Below are positions 1-7,957 of a DNA stretch of 27,715 nt, one piece after another. The notes under the pieces were generated by a model. The model was not told the DNA's origin. It did not search any database and saw only the letters and a list, made by a program, of their open reading frames with translations. The translations under genes and the position numbers were made by a program. The stretch lies in NCBI GenBank assembly GCA_910584545.1, contig CAJUBC010000029.1, forward strand, positions 1 to 27,715, read 5' to 3'. The DNA is from an uncultured Muribaculaceae bacterium (GTDB lineage Bacteria > Bacteroidota > Bacteroidia > Bacteroidales > Muribaculaceae). The number at the start of each line of letters is the position of its first letter. Position 1 is the stretch's first letter.

Positions 1-97
1 AGGCTATGCAATTGATCGCTCAGACTGCCTGAAATCTAAATCCGAAACTTGAGTTTATTATGACTTAACGCTGACTTTCGACTATGAGAAAGGAATC

Positions 98-817
98 ATG
101 ACAATCAGCGAATACGAAGTAAATCAGGAAGTCAAGTTCACGACTAACTCCAAGGGCTATATCACCTCTATCAGTACAACAGAAGATGTGGATGATGAGG
201 AGGATGACGATGCGACATATAACTATTCGTTGTCGTATGAATTCGAGTATAACGGATCTGATCATATTACGAGCGCATCCTATAATGAAGTAAGCGTCAA
301 TGCTGTCACGAAAGAGAAAAAATATGAATACAGCGTGACATGGAAGTTCTTATGGAACGGAGACTTGCTTTCAAAAGTAGAAGTGACTGGTGAGGATCGG
401 GACATCGAAGGCACTTCCAACTGGAGTTCTATCCATACCTATAGTTACGAAGGATCACTTGAAAATCGCTATATGCAGTATACTGATGGCATAGCATGTG
501 ACGTAGACTTTGACAGCAGTGTAGAGCCTGCCATGTGTGTAGGTTTATTTGGCAAAGGTCCTGCCAAATATCCGGTTAAAATCTCAGGCGACAGCGAGAT
601 GGAGTTTGAATATAAACTCAACTCAAAAGGATTAGTCGAGACAGAGACCAGTATATACAAGTCCGAATATGATGATTACATTGCAACAACGAACTATTCA
701 TACGGAAGTATCTCCAGAGCTGAAGCAGTTAATGCAGGCAGTGGCTCGCAACGCGTGAAGGCGCAGCGTGGTGACAGGCGCAATCACGTGAGCCTTTTCA
801 GAAGAGCGAAAAGATAA
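98..817 (+). CDS. DUF4595-like secreted/envelope protein, 5' part missing or broken
   Basis: The 239-residue frame is made of short beta-type repeats with Tyr/Asn/Gly turns (for example FEYNGSDHI, TYSYEG, FEYKLNSKGLV) and a GLFGKGPAKYPVKI segment. This resembles the Bacteroidales DUF4595 family (porin-like fold, function unknown); the family call is from memory of its pattern. There is no signal peptide or lipobox, which that family normally has. The same frame stays open upstream to a TGA at 50-52 and encodes a fitting stretch (YYDLTLTFDYEKG) before the Met at 98. The true N-terminus therefore probably lies before the window, with an in-frame stop or frameshift between, or the gene is degraded. 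The start at 98 is nominal. The last 25 residues are basic and Arg-rich, unlike the rest. A strong terminator follows at 839. Confidence 0.55.
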   Translation: MTISEYEVNQEVKFTTNSKGYITSISTTEDVDDEEDDDATYNYSLSYEFEYNGSDHITSASYNEVSVNAVTKEKKYEYSVTWKFLWNGDLLSKVEVTGEDRDIEGTSNWSSIHTYSYEGSLENRYMQYTDGIACDVDFDSSVEPAMCVGLFGKGPAKYPVKISGDSEMEFEYKLNSKGLVETETSIYKSEYDDYIATTNYSYGSISRAEAVNAGSGSQRVKAQRGDRRNHVSLFRRAKR

Positions 818-838
818 TTTCTGTTCAATGATCATAAG

Positions 839-875
839 AACGGTGCGTCGGCATTCCCGGCGCACCGTTTATTTG
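839..875 (+). terminator. Rho-independent terminator after the DUF4595-like gene
   Basis: AACGGTGCGTCGG (839-851) pairs with CCGGCGCACCGTT (857-869) over 13 bp, with one T-G wobble and the 5-nt loop CATTC, and is followed by TATTT. It lies 22 bp after the stop codon. Confidence 0.85.
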
Positions 876-942
876 ATGACAATTATATTGGATTTGGTTG
901 ACTATTTTAAATACATATACTGCTTTGGCTCTGCAATTTAAT

Positions 943-1170
943 CCTCACGCAAAGCGCAGAGGGCTCGCAAAGTCGGTATTTTTTTGGCTCCGGTGCCTGA
1001 GGCTATCCACAACGCACCTCGCCGAGGTGCGGCCAAGCAAATCACAGTGGTATGTTACAAACCAACCACAGCTAAAAGACGATGCCACTCGGAGAGGCGA
1101 TGCCGAGAGCTGCTGCGCGGTCGCGAAGCTAAGGAAACCCGATGCTCCCGCATCGAGGGAAGCGCGGTCA
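943..1170. repeat. Non-coding, hairpin-rich, repeat-like intergenic segment
   Basis: The gap from 876 to 1351 holds no convincing gene. Inside it are CGCAAAG (948-954), the variant CGCAGAG directly after (955-961), and CGCAAAG again (966-972). There is also a near-perfect palindrome GCACCTCG-C-CGAGGTGC (1014-1030), an inverted repeat CTCGG/CCGAG (1088-1092/1103-1107) flanked by two GATGCC copies (1081, 1099), and a hairpin GATGC-TCCC-GCATC (1141-1154). Frames on both strands are open over it, which suggests composition rather than coding. It may be a copy of a dispersed intergenic repeat; a single copy cannot prove that. Confidence 0.4.
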
Positions 1171-1212
1171 TTCAATTATAGTAGGTTTTTTCCTTTTGTG
1201 TCAAAAATTGTG

Positions 1213-1220
1213 TAATTTTG
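1213..1220 (+). promoter_or_regulatory. Probable promoter (-7 element) for the GH35 gene
   Basis: TAATTTTG matches the Bacteroidota -7 consensus TAnnTTTG exactly. A T-rich run (1186-1191) lies at the -33 distance but lacks the G of TTTG. The implied leader is about 125 nt and A-rich just before the start codon. Confidence 0.6.
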
Positions 1221-1351
1221 TAGATGGATTTCACATCTGGCACTTTTCTGCGCTTCTCTGGAATGCTTTCTTGGACCGCGTCGGATTCGAGAAAAGGCCG
1301 GGAATCAACCAAAACAAAATTTGAAAAACTCAAAACAAAATTAAGAAATAT

Positions 1352-3715
1352 ATGAGAACCTATCGACTGAAAGAGGTGGCGTTGATATTGGCGATGCTGC
1401 TGATTCCGACAGTGGCGGGCGCGAAAGATGACAGCCCCCGTTTCGAGGCCGGCGACGGTAAGTTCCTTCTCAACGGCGAGCCTTTCGTGGTTAAGGCCGC
1501 CGAACTGCATTATCCCCGTATTCCGAAAGAATACTGGGAACAGCGCATACAGCTCTGCAAGGCATTGGGCATGAACACCATCTGCCTCTATACATTCTGG
1601 AACGCGCATGAGCCTAAGATGGATCAGTTCGATTTCTCAGGCCAGAACGACATCAGGGAGTTCATCAAGCTCTGCGAGAAAAACGACATGAAGGTGATAC
1701 TCCGTCCCGGCCCATACGTATGTGCGGAGTGGGAGATGGGCGGTCTCCCTTGGTGGTTGCTCAAGAAAAAGGATATCCGCCTGCGCGAGCAGGATCCCTT
1801 CTTCATGGAACGGGTCGACAAATTCCAGAAAGCGCTCGCCGAACAGGTCAGCGACCTTACCATCGCCAACGGTGGACCGATCATAATGGTGCAGGTAGAG
1901 AACGAATACGGTTCCTACGGCACCGACAAACCCTACGTGGCGGAGATCCGCGACATGCTCCGCAGGAACTTCGGCAAGGATGTGACGCGCTTCCAGTGCG
2001 ACTGGTCGTCAAATTATCTCAATAACGGCCTCGACGACCTGATATGGACCATGAATTTCGGCACGGGTGCTAACATCGACCAGCAGTTCGCCTCGCTCAA
2101 GGAACACCGTCCCGATTCACCTCTGATGTGTTCCGAATTCTGGAGCGGATGGTTTGACAAATGGGGCGCCAACCATGAGACACGTCCTGCAGCCGACATG
2201 ATAGCCGGCATCGACGAGATGCTCTCGAAAGGAATATCCTTCTCCCTCTACATGACGCACGGAGGCACCAACTGGGGACACTGGGCCGGAGCCAATTCCC
2301 CCGGTTTCGCACCCGATGTCACCAGCTACGACTATGACGCGCCGATCAGCGAATCCGGCCAGACCACACCCAAATACTGGGAACTGCGCAAGACCCTCGC
2401 CAAATACATGGACGGCAAGAAGCAAGCGCCTGTTCCGGCCCTGATCAAACCTATCGAGATCAAGAACTTCGACTTCACGGAGATAGCTCCTCTCCGCGAC
2501 AATATGCCCCGGCCCAAGACCGATGAGAACATCCGGACCATGGAGGAGTACGACCAGGGATTCGGAGCCATCTATTACAGCACCTCTCTTCCGGAGCTGA
2601 AATCAGAGGCACTGCTCACCGTAAACGAGCCTCACGACTTCGCGCAGGTTTTCGTCGACGGCAAATATATCGGTAAGCTCGACCGCCGCAACGGCGAGAA
2701 GGAACTGACATTACCTCCATGCGCCAAAGGAGCGCGACTAGATATCCTCGTCGAGGCAATGGGCCGCATCAATTTCGGCCGCGCCATCAAGGACTTCAAG
2801 GGGATTACCGGCAACGTGACGCTGACCGTGGAGAAAGATGGCCATAAGTGGGTGGACGACCTCAGGAACTGGAAGGTCTACAACATCGAGGATGAGTATG
2901 ACACATACGCGTCGATGAAATACCGCCCTATCACAGCCGCCGACAGAACCGCCGGCCGCATGCCGATAGGAGCGTACCGTGCCACATTCGACATAAAGGG
3001 TAAACCCTCCGACACATTCCTCAACTTCGAGACATGGGGGAAGGGACTGGTGTACGTAAACGGCCATCCGATGGGCCGGATCTGGGAGATAGGTCCTCAG
3101 CAGACCCTCTACATGCCCGGATGTTGGCTGAAGAAAGGAAAGAACGAGATAATAGCGTTCGACATCGTCGGTCCCCGCGAGGCGAAATCGGAAGGACTCA
3201 AAGAGCCGAAGCTTGACCAGCTGCAGGTAAATAAACGCCTTACTCACCGCGAGGAGGGGCAGAATCTCGACCTCAAGGGCGAGAAACCGGTCTATGCCGG
3301 CGCGTTCAAGCCCGGCAACGGCTGGCAGGAAGTGAGGTTCGCGCCTGTACGCGGACGTTACATCTGCCTTGAGGCCACGGATGCCATCGACGGCAAGGAT
3401 GTTGCCGCCATCGCAGAGATGTATGTGCTCAATGACAAAGGAGAGCGCCTATCGCGCGACCCCTGGACCGTGATGTATGCCGACAGCGAGGATACAAAGG
3501 ATGTGAACCGCTCTGCCGACAAGACCTTCGACCTGCAGGAATCCACCTATTGGCAGACGGCTCCCGGAGCGGGATTCCCCCACGCGGTGGTGATTGATCT
3601 CGGCGCGGCCCACAGTGTGGCCGGTTTCCAGTACCTCCCCCGAATGGAGGCGGAGGTGCCGGGAGCCGTGAAGAACTTTCGGATTTTCGTAAAAGACACC
3701 CCGTTCAAATACTGA
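1352..3715 (+). CDS. Secreted GH35 beta-galactosidase with C-terminal discoidin-like domain
   Basis: A 787-residue exported glycoside hydrolase expected to release terminal beta-linked galactose from glycans in the periplasm or at the cell surface. Residues 1-24 are a signal peptide (basic start, hydrophobic core, AGA before Lys25). The GH35 barrel spans about 30-360. By comparison with human GLB1, the acid/base is Glu185 in QVENEYGSYG and the nucleophile is Glu262 in CSEFWSGWFDKWG. Beta-sandwich domains follow, including a jelly-roll segment with GRIWEIGPQQTLYMPG. The last 140 residues (about 645-787) look like an F5/8 type C (discoidin) carbohydrate-binding domain (DLQESTYWQT, VIDLGAAHSVAGFQYLPR). 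The gene is alone, with its own promoter and terminator and no SusC/SusD pair beside it, so the natural substrate cannot be read from context. Confidence 0.95.
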   Translation: MRTYRLKEVALILAMLLIPTVAGAKDDSPRFEAGDGKFLLNGEPFVVKAAELHYPRIPKEYWEQRIQLCKALGMNTICLYTFWNAHEPKMDQFDFSGQNDIREFIKLCEKNDMKVILRPGPYVCAEWEMGGLPWWLLKKKDIRLREQDPFFMERVDKFQKALAEQVSDLTIANGGPIIMVQVENEYGSYGTDKPYVAEIRDMLRRNFGKDVTRFQCDWSSNYLNNGLDDLIWTMNFGTGANIDQQFASLKEHRPDSPLMCSEFWSGWFDKWGANHETRPAADMIAGIDEMLSKGISFSLYMTHGGTNWGHWAGANSPGFAPDVTSYDYDAPISESGQTTPKYWELRKTLAKYMDGKKQAPVPALIKPIEIKNFDFTEIAPLRDNMPRPKTDENIRTMEEYDQGFGAIYYSTSLPELKSEALLTVNEPHDFAQVFVDGKYIGKLDRRNGEKELTLPPCAKGARLDILVEAMGRINFGRAIKDFKGITGNVTLTVEKDGHKWVDDLRNWKVYNIEDEYDTYASMKYRPITAADRTAGRMPIGAYRATFDIKGKPSDTFLNFETWGKGLVYVNGHPMGRIWEIGPQQTLYMPGCWLKKGKNEIIAFDIVGPREAKSEGLKEPKLDQLQVNKRLTHREEGQNLDLKGEKPVYAGAFKPGNGWQEVRFAPVRGRYICLEATDAIDGKDVAAIAEMYVLNDKGERLSRDPWTVMYADSEDTKDVNRSADKTFDLQESTYWQTAPGAGFPHAVVIDLGAAHSVAGFQYLPRMEAEVPGAVKNFRIFVKDTPFKY

Positions 3716-3748
3716 TTCAAGTCAGAAATCACATCTGATACCGATGCT

Positions 3749-3800
3749 AAATGGGATGAGGCGGCACTGATGCCCGCGCTCATCCCATTTTAGATTTTAT
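3749..3800 (+). terminator. Rho-independent terminator after the GH35 gene
   Basis: AAATGGGATGAG (3749-3760) pairs perfectly over 12 bp with CTCATCCCATTT (3779-3790), with extra GCGG/CCGC pairing inside, followed by TAGATTTTAT. Confidence 0.85.
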
Positions 3801-3812
3801 ACGGAGTTAGAT

Positions 3813-3843
3813 TTTGATAATCGGGGAATTTTTGTTAATTTTG
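3813..3843 (+). promoter_or_regulatory. Promoter for gyrA (-33 TTTG, -7 TAATTTTG)
   Basis: TTTG at 3813-3816 and TAATTTTG at 3836-3843 are separated by 19 bp, a full match to the Bacteroidota housekeeping promoter. Transcription should start near 3850, about 35 nt before the gyrA start codon. Confidence 0.85.
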
Positions 3844-3883
3844 TAGGTGATTTGCGTGTATAGAATAAACTATAGAATATCAA

Positions 3884-6448
3884 ATGCAAGGAGACGACAA
3901 GATAATTCCGATTAACATTGAGTCGGAGATGAAGAGCGCGTACATCGACTATTCGATGTCGGTGATTGTAGCCAGGGCATTGCCCGATGTGCGCGACGGT
4001 TTCAAGCCGGTGCACCGCCGCGTGCTTTTCGGAATGAACGAACTTGGAAACACATTCGCGGGCGACACCAAGAAGTCGGCACGTATCGTGGGAGAGGTCA
4101 TGGGTAAGTACCACCCCCACGGTGACTCGTCCATATATCTCACCATGGTACGTATGGCCCAGGAGTGGTCGCTTCGTTATCCGCTCGTGTTCGGACAGGG
4201 TAACTTCGGATCGATCGACGGTGACTCGCCGGCCGCTATGCGTTACACCGAGGCCAAACTCGCCCGGATGGGAGAGGAGATGCTCCGCGACCTCGACAAG
4301 GATACCGTTGACTTCGTCCCCAACTTCGACAACACGCTTTCGGAGCCGGCTGTACTTCCTACCAGAATACCTAACCTGCTGGTAAACGGCGCGTCGGGTA
4401 TTGCCGTGGGTATGGCCACCAACATGCCTCCCCACAACCTTACCGAATCTCTCAACGCCTCCATAGCGCTCGTCGACAATCCGGATCTTACGGTTGCCGA
4501 ACTGATGGAATATGTGAAAGCGCCAGACTTCCCTACCGGCGGTGAGATTTTCGGACTGCAGGGCGTGAAGGACGCTTTCGAGACCGGACGCGGACGAATC
4601 ATCCTCCGCGCAAAGGCCGAGATCGAGAACAACGGCCAGCATGACCAGATCGTGATAACGGAGATTCCTTACGGTGTGATAAAGTCGGATCTCGTGAAGA
4701 GTATCTATCAGCTCGCCGACGAGAAGAAGATCGACGGAATAGCCGATGTTTCCGACATCTCCGCACGAGGTAAGATCAACATAGTTGTCGATGTCAAGCG
4801 CGATGCCAACGCCAAGGTGGTGCTCAACAAACTCTTCAAGCTCACCGCGCTTCAGACATCGTTCAGCGTCAACAACGTGGCTCTGGTAAACGGTCGTCCG
4901 AAGACACTCAACCTCAAGGAGATTCTCGAGGCGTTCGTGGAACACCGCCGCGAAGTGGTGCTCCGCCGCACACGCTACGACCTTAAGAAAGCGGAGGAAC
5001 GCGCACATATCCTGCGCGGATTGATGATAGCCTGCGACAACATCGACGAGGTTATAGCCATCATCCGGGGTTCGCAGACCACCGACGAGGCCCGCGCTCG
5101 CCTCTCCGAACGCTTCGAACTGGATGAGATCCAGACACGCGCCATCGTAGAGATGCGCCTCCGCCAGCTCACCGGACTGGAGATGGAGAAACTGCGCGCC
5201 GAGTACGACGAACTCATGCGCCTGATTGCCCACTACAACGACATCCTCAATAACGAGCATGTGCTCCGCGAAACAATCAAGGAGGAGCTCATCGAGGTTC
5301 GCGACAAATACGGTGACGACCGTCGCACAAGAATCAATCCTTTCTCCGGCGACTTCAACTCGGAGGATTTCTATGCCGACGACCCGATGATCATCACGAT
5401 CTCGCATCTCGGATACATCAAGCGCACGCCTCTTTCCGAATTCCGCGCGCAGCATCGCGGCGGCATCGGCTCCAAGGGAAGCAGCACACGCGACGAGGAT
5501 TTCATCGAGTACATCTATCCGGCCACGAACCACAACTACATGCTGTTCTTCACGCAGAAGGGCCGCTGCTACTGGCTGAAGGTCTACGAGATTCCGGAGA
5601 TGGGCAAGAATTCGAAAGGCCGCGCCATCCAGAATCTTCTCCAGATCGACCAGGACGACCGCGTCAATGCGTTCATCCGTGTCAAGAGCCTTGACGATGA
5701 GGAATACAACCAGACGCACAATCTCGTCTTCGCCACGAAGAAGGGTATCATAAAGAAGACTTCCCTTGCAGCATATTCTCATCCGCGTGCGGTCGGCGTA
5801 AACGCCATAATCATCCGCGAGGATGACGAAGTAATAGAGGTACGCCTCACCGACGGCAACTCGCAGATCATCATAGCCGACAGAGAGGGACGCGCAATCC
5901 GCTTCCCCGAGGATAAAGTAAGGAATATGGGCCGAATGTCCACCGGCGTGCGTGCCATGACCCTGGCTGACGATGAAGACGAGGTAATCGGCATGATAAC
6001 CATGAACGGTACTCCCGGCGAGACCGTGATGGTGGTTTCTGAGAAGGGTTACGGAAAGCGCTCAGAACTTGACGACTACCGAATCACCAACCGAGGCGGC
6101 AAGGGCGTGAAGACCATGAACATCACCGACAAGACCGGTAAACTCGTGGCCATCAAGAATGTGGATGACTCCAACGACCTGATGATCATCAACCAGAGCG
6201 GAGTGACACTGCGTCTCCCTGTGGCATCGATTCGAGTGATGGGCCGTGCCACCCAGGGCGTGAAGCTGATAGAACTCGCAAAACGCGGCGACACCATCGC
6301 TTCCGTCTGCAAGGTGGATTCCGAGCCGGAAGAGGAGGAAATCGAGGAACAGGCGGCTGAAATGTCGACTGAAAACGTGCATGCCGATGTGCCGGAAGAT
6401 GCCGCTGAAGATGTTACCGATGACAATGCTGCTGAAGATATGGAATAA
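3884..6448 (+). CDS. gyrA: DNA gyrase subunit A
   Basis: An 854-residue GyrA, the breakage-reunion subunit that with GyrB introduces negative supercoils using ATP. The catalytic tyrosine is Tyr121 in AAMRYTEAKLA. The quinolone-determining region reads HPHGDSSIYLTMV: Ser82 corresponds to E. coli Ser83, but the position of E. coli Asp87 is Leu86. The C-terminal domain shows six-bladed propeller repeats. The GyrA-box position reads QHRGGIG (523-529), degenerate against QRRGGKG, while a later blade has TNRGGKGVK. The last 40 residues are an acidic tail. Length and neighbour support GyrA rather than ParC. It has its own strong promoter, and a TPR gene follows after 51 bp in what looks like a conserved Bacteroidales pair. 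Confidence 0.95.
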   Translation: MQGDDKIIPINIESEMKSAYIDYSMSVIVARALPDVRDGFKPVHRRVLFGMNELGNTFAGDTKKSARIVGEVMGKYHPHGDSSIYLTMVRMAQEWSLRYPLVFGQGNFGSIDGDSPAAMRYTEAKLARMGEEMLRDLDKDTVDFVPNFDNTLSEPAVLPTRIPNLLVNGASGIAVGMATNMPPHNLTESLNASIALVDNPDLTVAELMEYVKAPDFPTGGEIFGLQGVKDAFETGRGRIILRAKAEIENNGQHDQIVITEIPYGVIKSDLVKSIYQLADEKKIDGIADVSDISARGKINIVVDVKRDANAKVVLNKLFKLTALQTSFSVNNVALVNGRPKTLNLKEILEAFVEHRREVVLRRTRYDLKKAEERAHILRGLMIACDNIDEVIAIIRGSQTTDEARARLSERFELDEIQTRAIVEMRLRQLTGLEMEKLRAEYDELMRLIAHYNDILNNEHVLRETIKEELIEVRDKYGDDRRTRINPFSGDFNSEDFYADDPMIITISHLGYIKRTPLSEFRAQHRGGIGSKGSSTRDEDFIEYIYPATNHNYMLFFTQKGRCYWLKVYEIPEMGKNSKGRAIQNLLQIDQDDRVNAFIRVKSLDDEEYNQTHNLVFATKKGIIKKTSLAAYSHPRAVGVNAIIIREDDEVIEVRLTDGNSQIIIADREGRAIRFPEDKVRNMGRMSTGVRAMTLADDEDEVIGMITMNGTPGETVMVVSEKGYGKRSELDDYRITNRGGKGVKTMNITDKTGKLVAIKNVDDSNDLMIINQSGVTLRLPVASIRVMGRATQGVKLIELAKRGDTIASVCKVDSEPEEEEIEEQAAEMSTENVHADVPEDAAEDVTDDNAAEDME

Positions 6449-6499
6449 AAATTCCATAGACAGCGTTATATTAGATAGAAATAACCAAAACACTGAATA

Positions 6500-7711
6500 A
6501 TGAAGAAACTATTCGCCCTCGCTCTTTGCTTTGCCGCAGTAGGCACAATGAGCGCCCAGAAAAGCGTGGTTGACCAGGCCCAGAAACTTGCCGGTAAATC
6601 CGACAAGATAGCGGAGGCCCGTACTCTGATCGAGCAGGCCAAGAACAATCCGGAGACAGCCAATGATGTCCAGACATATTATGTGGCTGGAAAAATCGAG
6701 TTCGACGCCTACGACGATGCCCTCAAGAAGCAGATGATCAATCCGAACGACGAGAGCGTGAAGCCCCTCGAGATGGCTCAGCAGCTCGTGAACGGATACA
6801 AGGCCTTCACCCGGGCCCTCCCCCTCGATTCCGTAGTGGATGCGAAAGGTAAGGTCAAGGCTAAATATTCCAAGGATATGATCGGCAAGCTCAACGGTCA
6901 CTTCAATGACTACTTCAACGCTGGCGGCACATTCTACAATGAGAAGAAGTACTATCCCGAGGCATACGAGGCGTTCATGATCTACGGCGACATGTCGAAG
7001 GCTCCCTACGCCACAAAGGCCATGCAGGCGATTCCCGACTCGGTGATCAACACCGCATACTTCAACGCAGGTCTTTCCGCATACGCCGGCAACGCCCTCA
7101 AGGAGAGTGCCGCGGCGTTTAAGAAAGCTCGTCTGAACAACTCCGACAATGCGCAGAACTTCATCTATGAGATCGCATGCTGGCAGTTCATCGCCGGCAA
7201 CGACTCCACTATGGAGAAGACCGCCGCCCGCGAGATCGAGGAAGTGGCCCGCGCTGGTAAGGATAAATTCGGAATGGCTCAGCCCATCTTCATGAACAAT
7301 CTGGTGAACTCGCTCGTACTCGAGAACCGCATCGACGAGGCCGTGACACTGATCTCCGAAGAACTCGCCAAAAATCCCGACAACGCAGCCCTTTACGGCC
7401 TCCGGGGATATGTGCTCGACAGAAAGGGTGACAACGCAGGTTCCGTGGCCGACTACCGCAAGGCAGCCGAAATGCCGGGCGTAGACTTCGAGACCCTCAA
7501 GAACGCCAGCAAGAAGATCTTCAAGACCGGTACTGAAATCTGGAACACCATCGAAGGCCCTCAGGCTGAGAAGAGAAACGACGTGAAGGTCAACTACTTC
7601 GAGGCTGCCAAGAAGATTGCCGAGAAAGCTAAATCAATTAAATCCGACGACAGCGATATCGATTACATCCTCGAGAACATCAACTACGCACTCGAGACGT
7701 ATTTTAATTGA
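6500..7711 (+). CDS. Secreted tetratricopeptide-repeat protein downstream of gyrA
   Basis: A 403-residue exported, mostly alpha-helical protein of unknown exact role. Residues 1-19 form a signal peptide ending MSA before Gln20, with no lipobox, so a soluble periplasmic protein is likely. TPR-like helix pairs are visible around 137-165 (GTFYNEKKYYPEAYEAFMIY), 184-215 (YFNAGLSAYAGNALKESAAA) and 265-325 (NPDNAALYGLRGYVLDRKG, followed by SVADYRKA). The C-terminus is Lys-rich and helical. It follows gyrA by 51 bp with no promoter motif between and ends at a strong terminator, so it is probably co-transcribed with gyrA. TPR proteins usually act as protein-protein scaffolds; nothing here names the partner. 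Confidence 0.85.
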   Translation: MKKLFALALCFAAVGTMSAQKSVVDQAQKLAGKSDKIAEARTLIEQAKNNPETANDVQTYYVAGKIEFDAYDDALKKQMINPNDESVKPLEMAQQLVNGYKAFTRALPLDSVVDAKGKVKAKYSKDMIGKLNGHFNDYFNAGGTFYNEKKYYPEAYEAFMIYGDMSKAPYATKAMQAIPDSVINTAYFNAGLSAYAGNALKESAAAFKKARLNNSDNAQNFIYEIACWQFIAGNDSTMEKTAAREIEEVARAGKDKFGMAQPIFMNNLVNSLVLENRIDEAVTLISEELAKNPDNAALYGLRGYVLDRKGDNAGSVADYRKAAEMPGVDFETLKNASKKIFKTGTEIWNTIEGPQAEKRNDVKVNYFEAAKKIAEKAKSIKSDDSDIDYILENINYALETYFN

Positions 7712-7732
7712 TATTGTCAGTACTCAATTGTT

Positions 7733-7775
7733 AATCCCGTCCCGCGAATCCACATTGCGGGACGGGATTATTTTT
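7733..7775 (+). terminator. Rho-independent terminator closing gyrA-TPR
   Basis: AATCCCGTCCCGC (7733-7745) pairs perfectly over 13 bp with GCGGGACGGGATT (7757-7769), with an 11-nt loop, followed by ATTTTT. Confidence 0.9.
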
Positions 7776-7817
7776 ACTCCATACCCGCGCCAATGAAGGC
7801 GTAATCATGTCTGTTGA

Positions 7818-7849
7818 TTTGGTAATCTGAGTAATAATTTGTAATTTTG
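7818..7849 (+). promoter_or_regulatory. Promoter for the btuB-btuG transcript
   Basis: TTTG (7818-7821), a 20-bp gap, then TAATTTTG (7842-7849) match both Bacteroidota promoter boxes. The predicted start near 7856 falls just before the riboswitch. Confidence 0.8.
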
Positions 7850-7859
7850 TATCCGGAAC

Positions 7860-7931
7860 AGAGAACGGTCTGAATAGGGGTGGAATTCCCCTACAGTCCC
7901 GCTACGGTAAAAGTCCGACCTGCCGTTCTCT
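7860..7931 (+). ncRNA. Cobalamin riboswitch in the btuB leader
   Basis: A 9-bp closing helix pairs AGAGAACGG (7860-7868) with CCGTTCTCT (7923-7931). Inside are the hairpin TAGGGG-TGGAATT-CCCCTA (7875-7893), a CAGTCCCGCTACGGTAA core (7895-7911) and AAGTCCGACCTGCC (7911-7924). These correspond to the conserved cobalamin-riboswitch blocks GGTGGAA, CCCGC-AC-GT and AGTC-GACCTGCC. The element is compact (about 72 nt), so I would place it with the smaller cobalamin classes; I cannot assign the ligand form. It sits between a matching promoter and a B12 receptor gene. The 26 nt between riboswitch and start codon hold a small palindrome, ACATATATGT, as possible expression platform. Confidence 0.88.
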
Positions 7932-7957
7932 CCGTACATATATGTTTTTCCACGAGG

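Noticed and set aside
898..1215. 105-residue frame in the spacer before the GH35 gene
   Set aside because: It begins within a weak context, crosses the hairpin-rich segment and runs into the GH35 promoter. Frames on both strands are open here, and its composition (Arg/Ser/Ala-rich) is not protein-like.
3797..5782. 661-residue open frame on the minus strand opposite gyrA
   Set aside because: It lies antisense to a highly conserved gene and reads as low-complexity His/Val/Arg-rich protein, as expected from the GC-rich third positions of gyrA. No recognisable domain or promoter.
3884..6448. Alternative call as topoisomerase IV subunit A (ParC)
   Set aside because: Length, the RGG motif at the GyrA-box position, the acidic tail and the downstream TPR neighbour fit GyrA better.
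7880..7957. Extended btuB start at GTG 7880
   Set aside because: The codon lies inside the cobalamin riboswitch, and the added residues are not a signal peptide.
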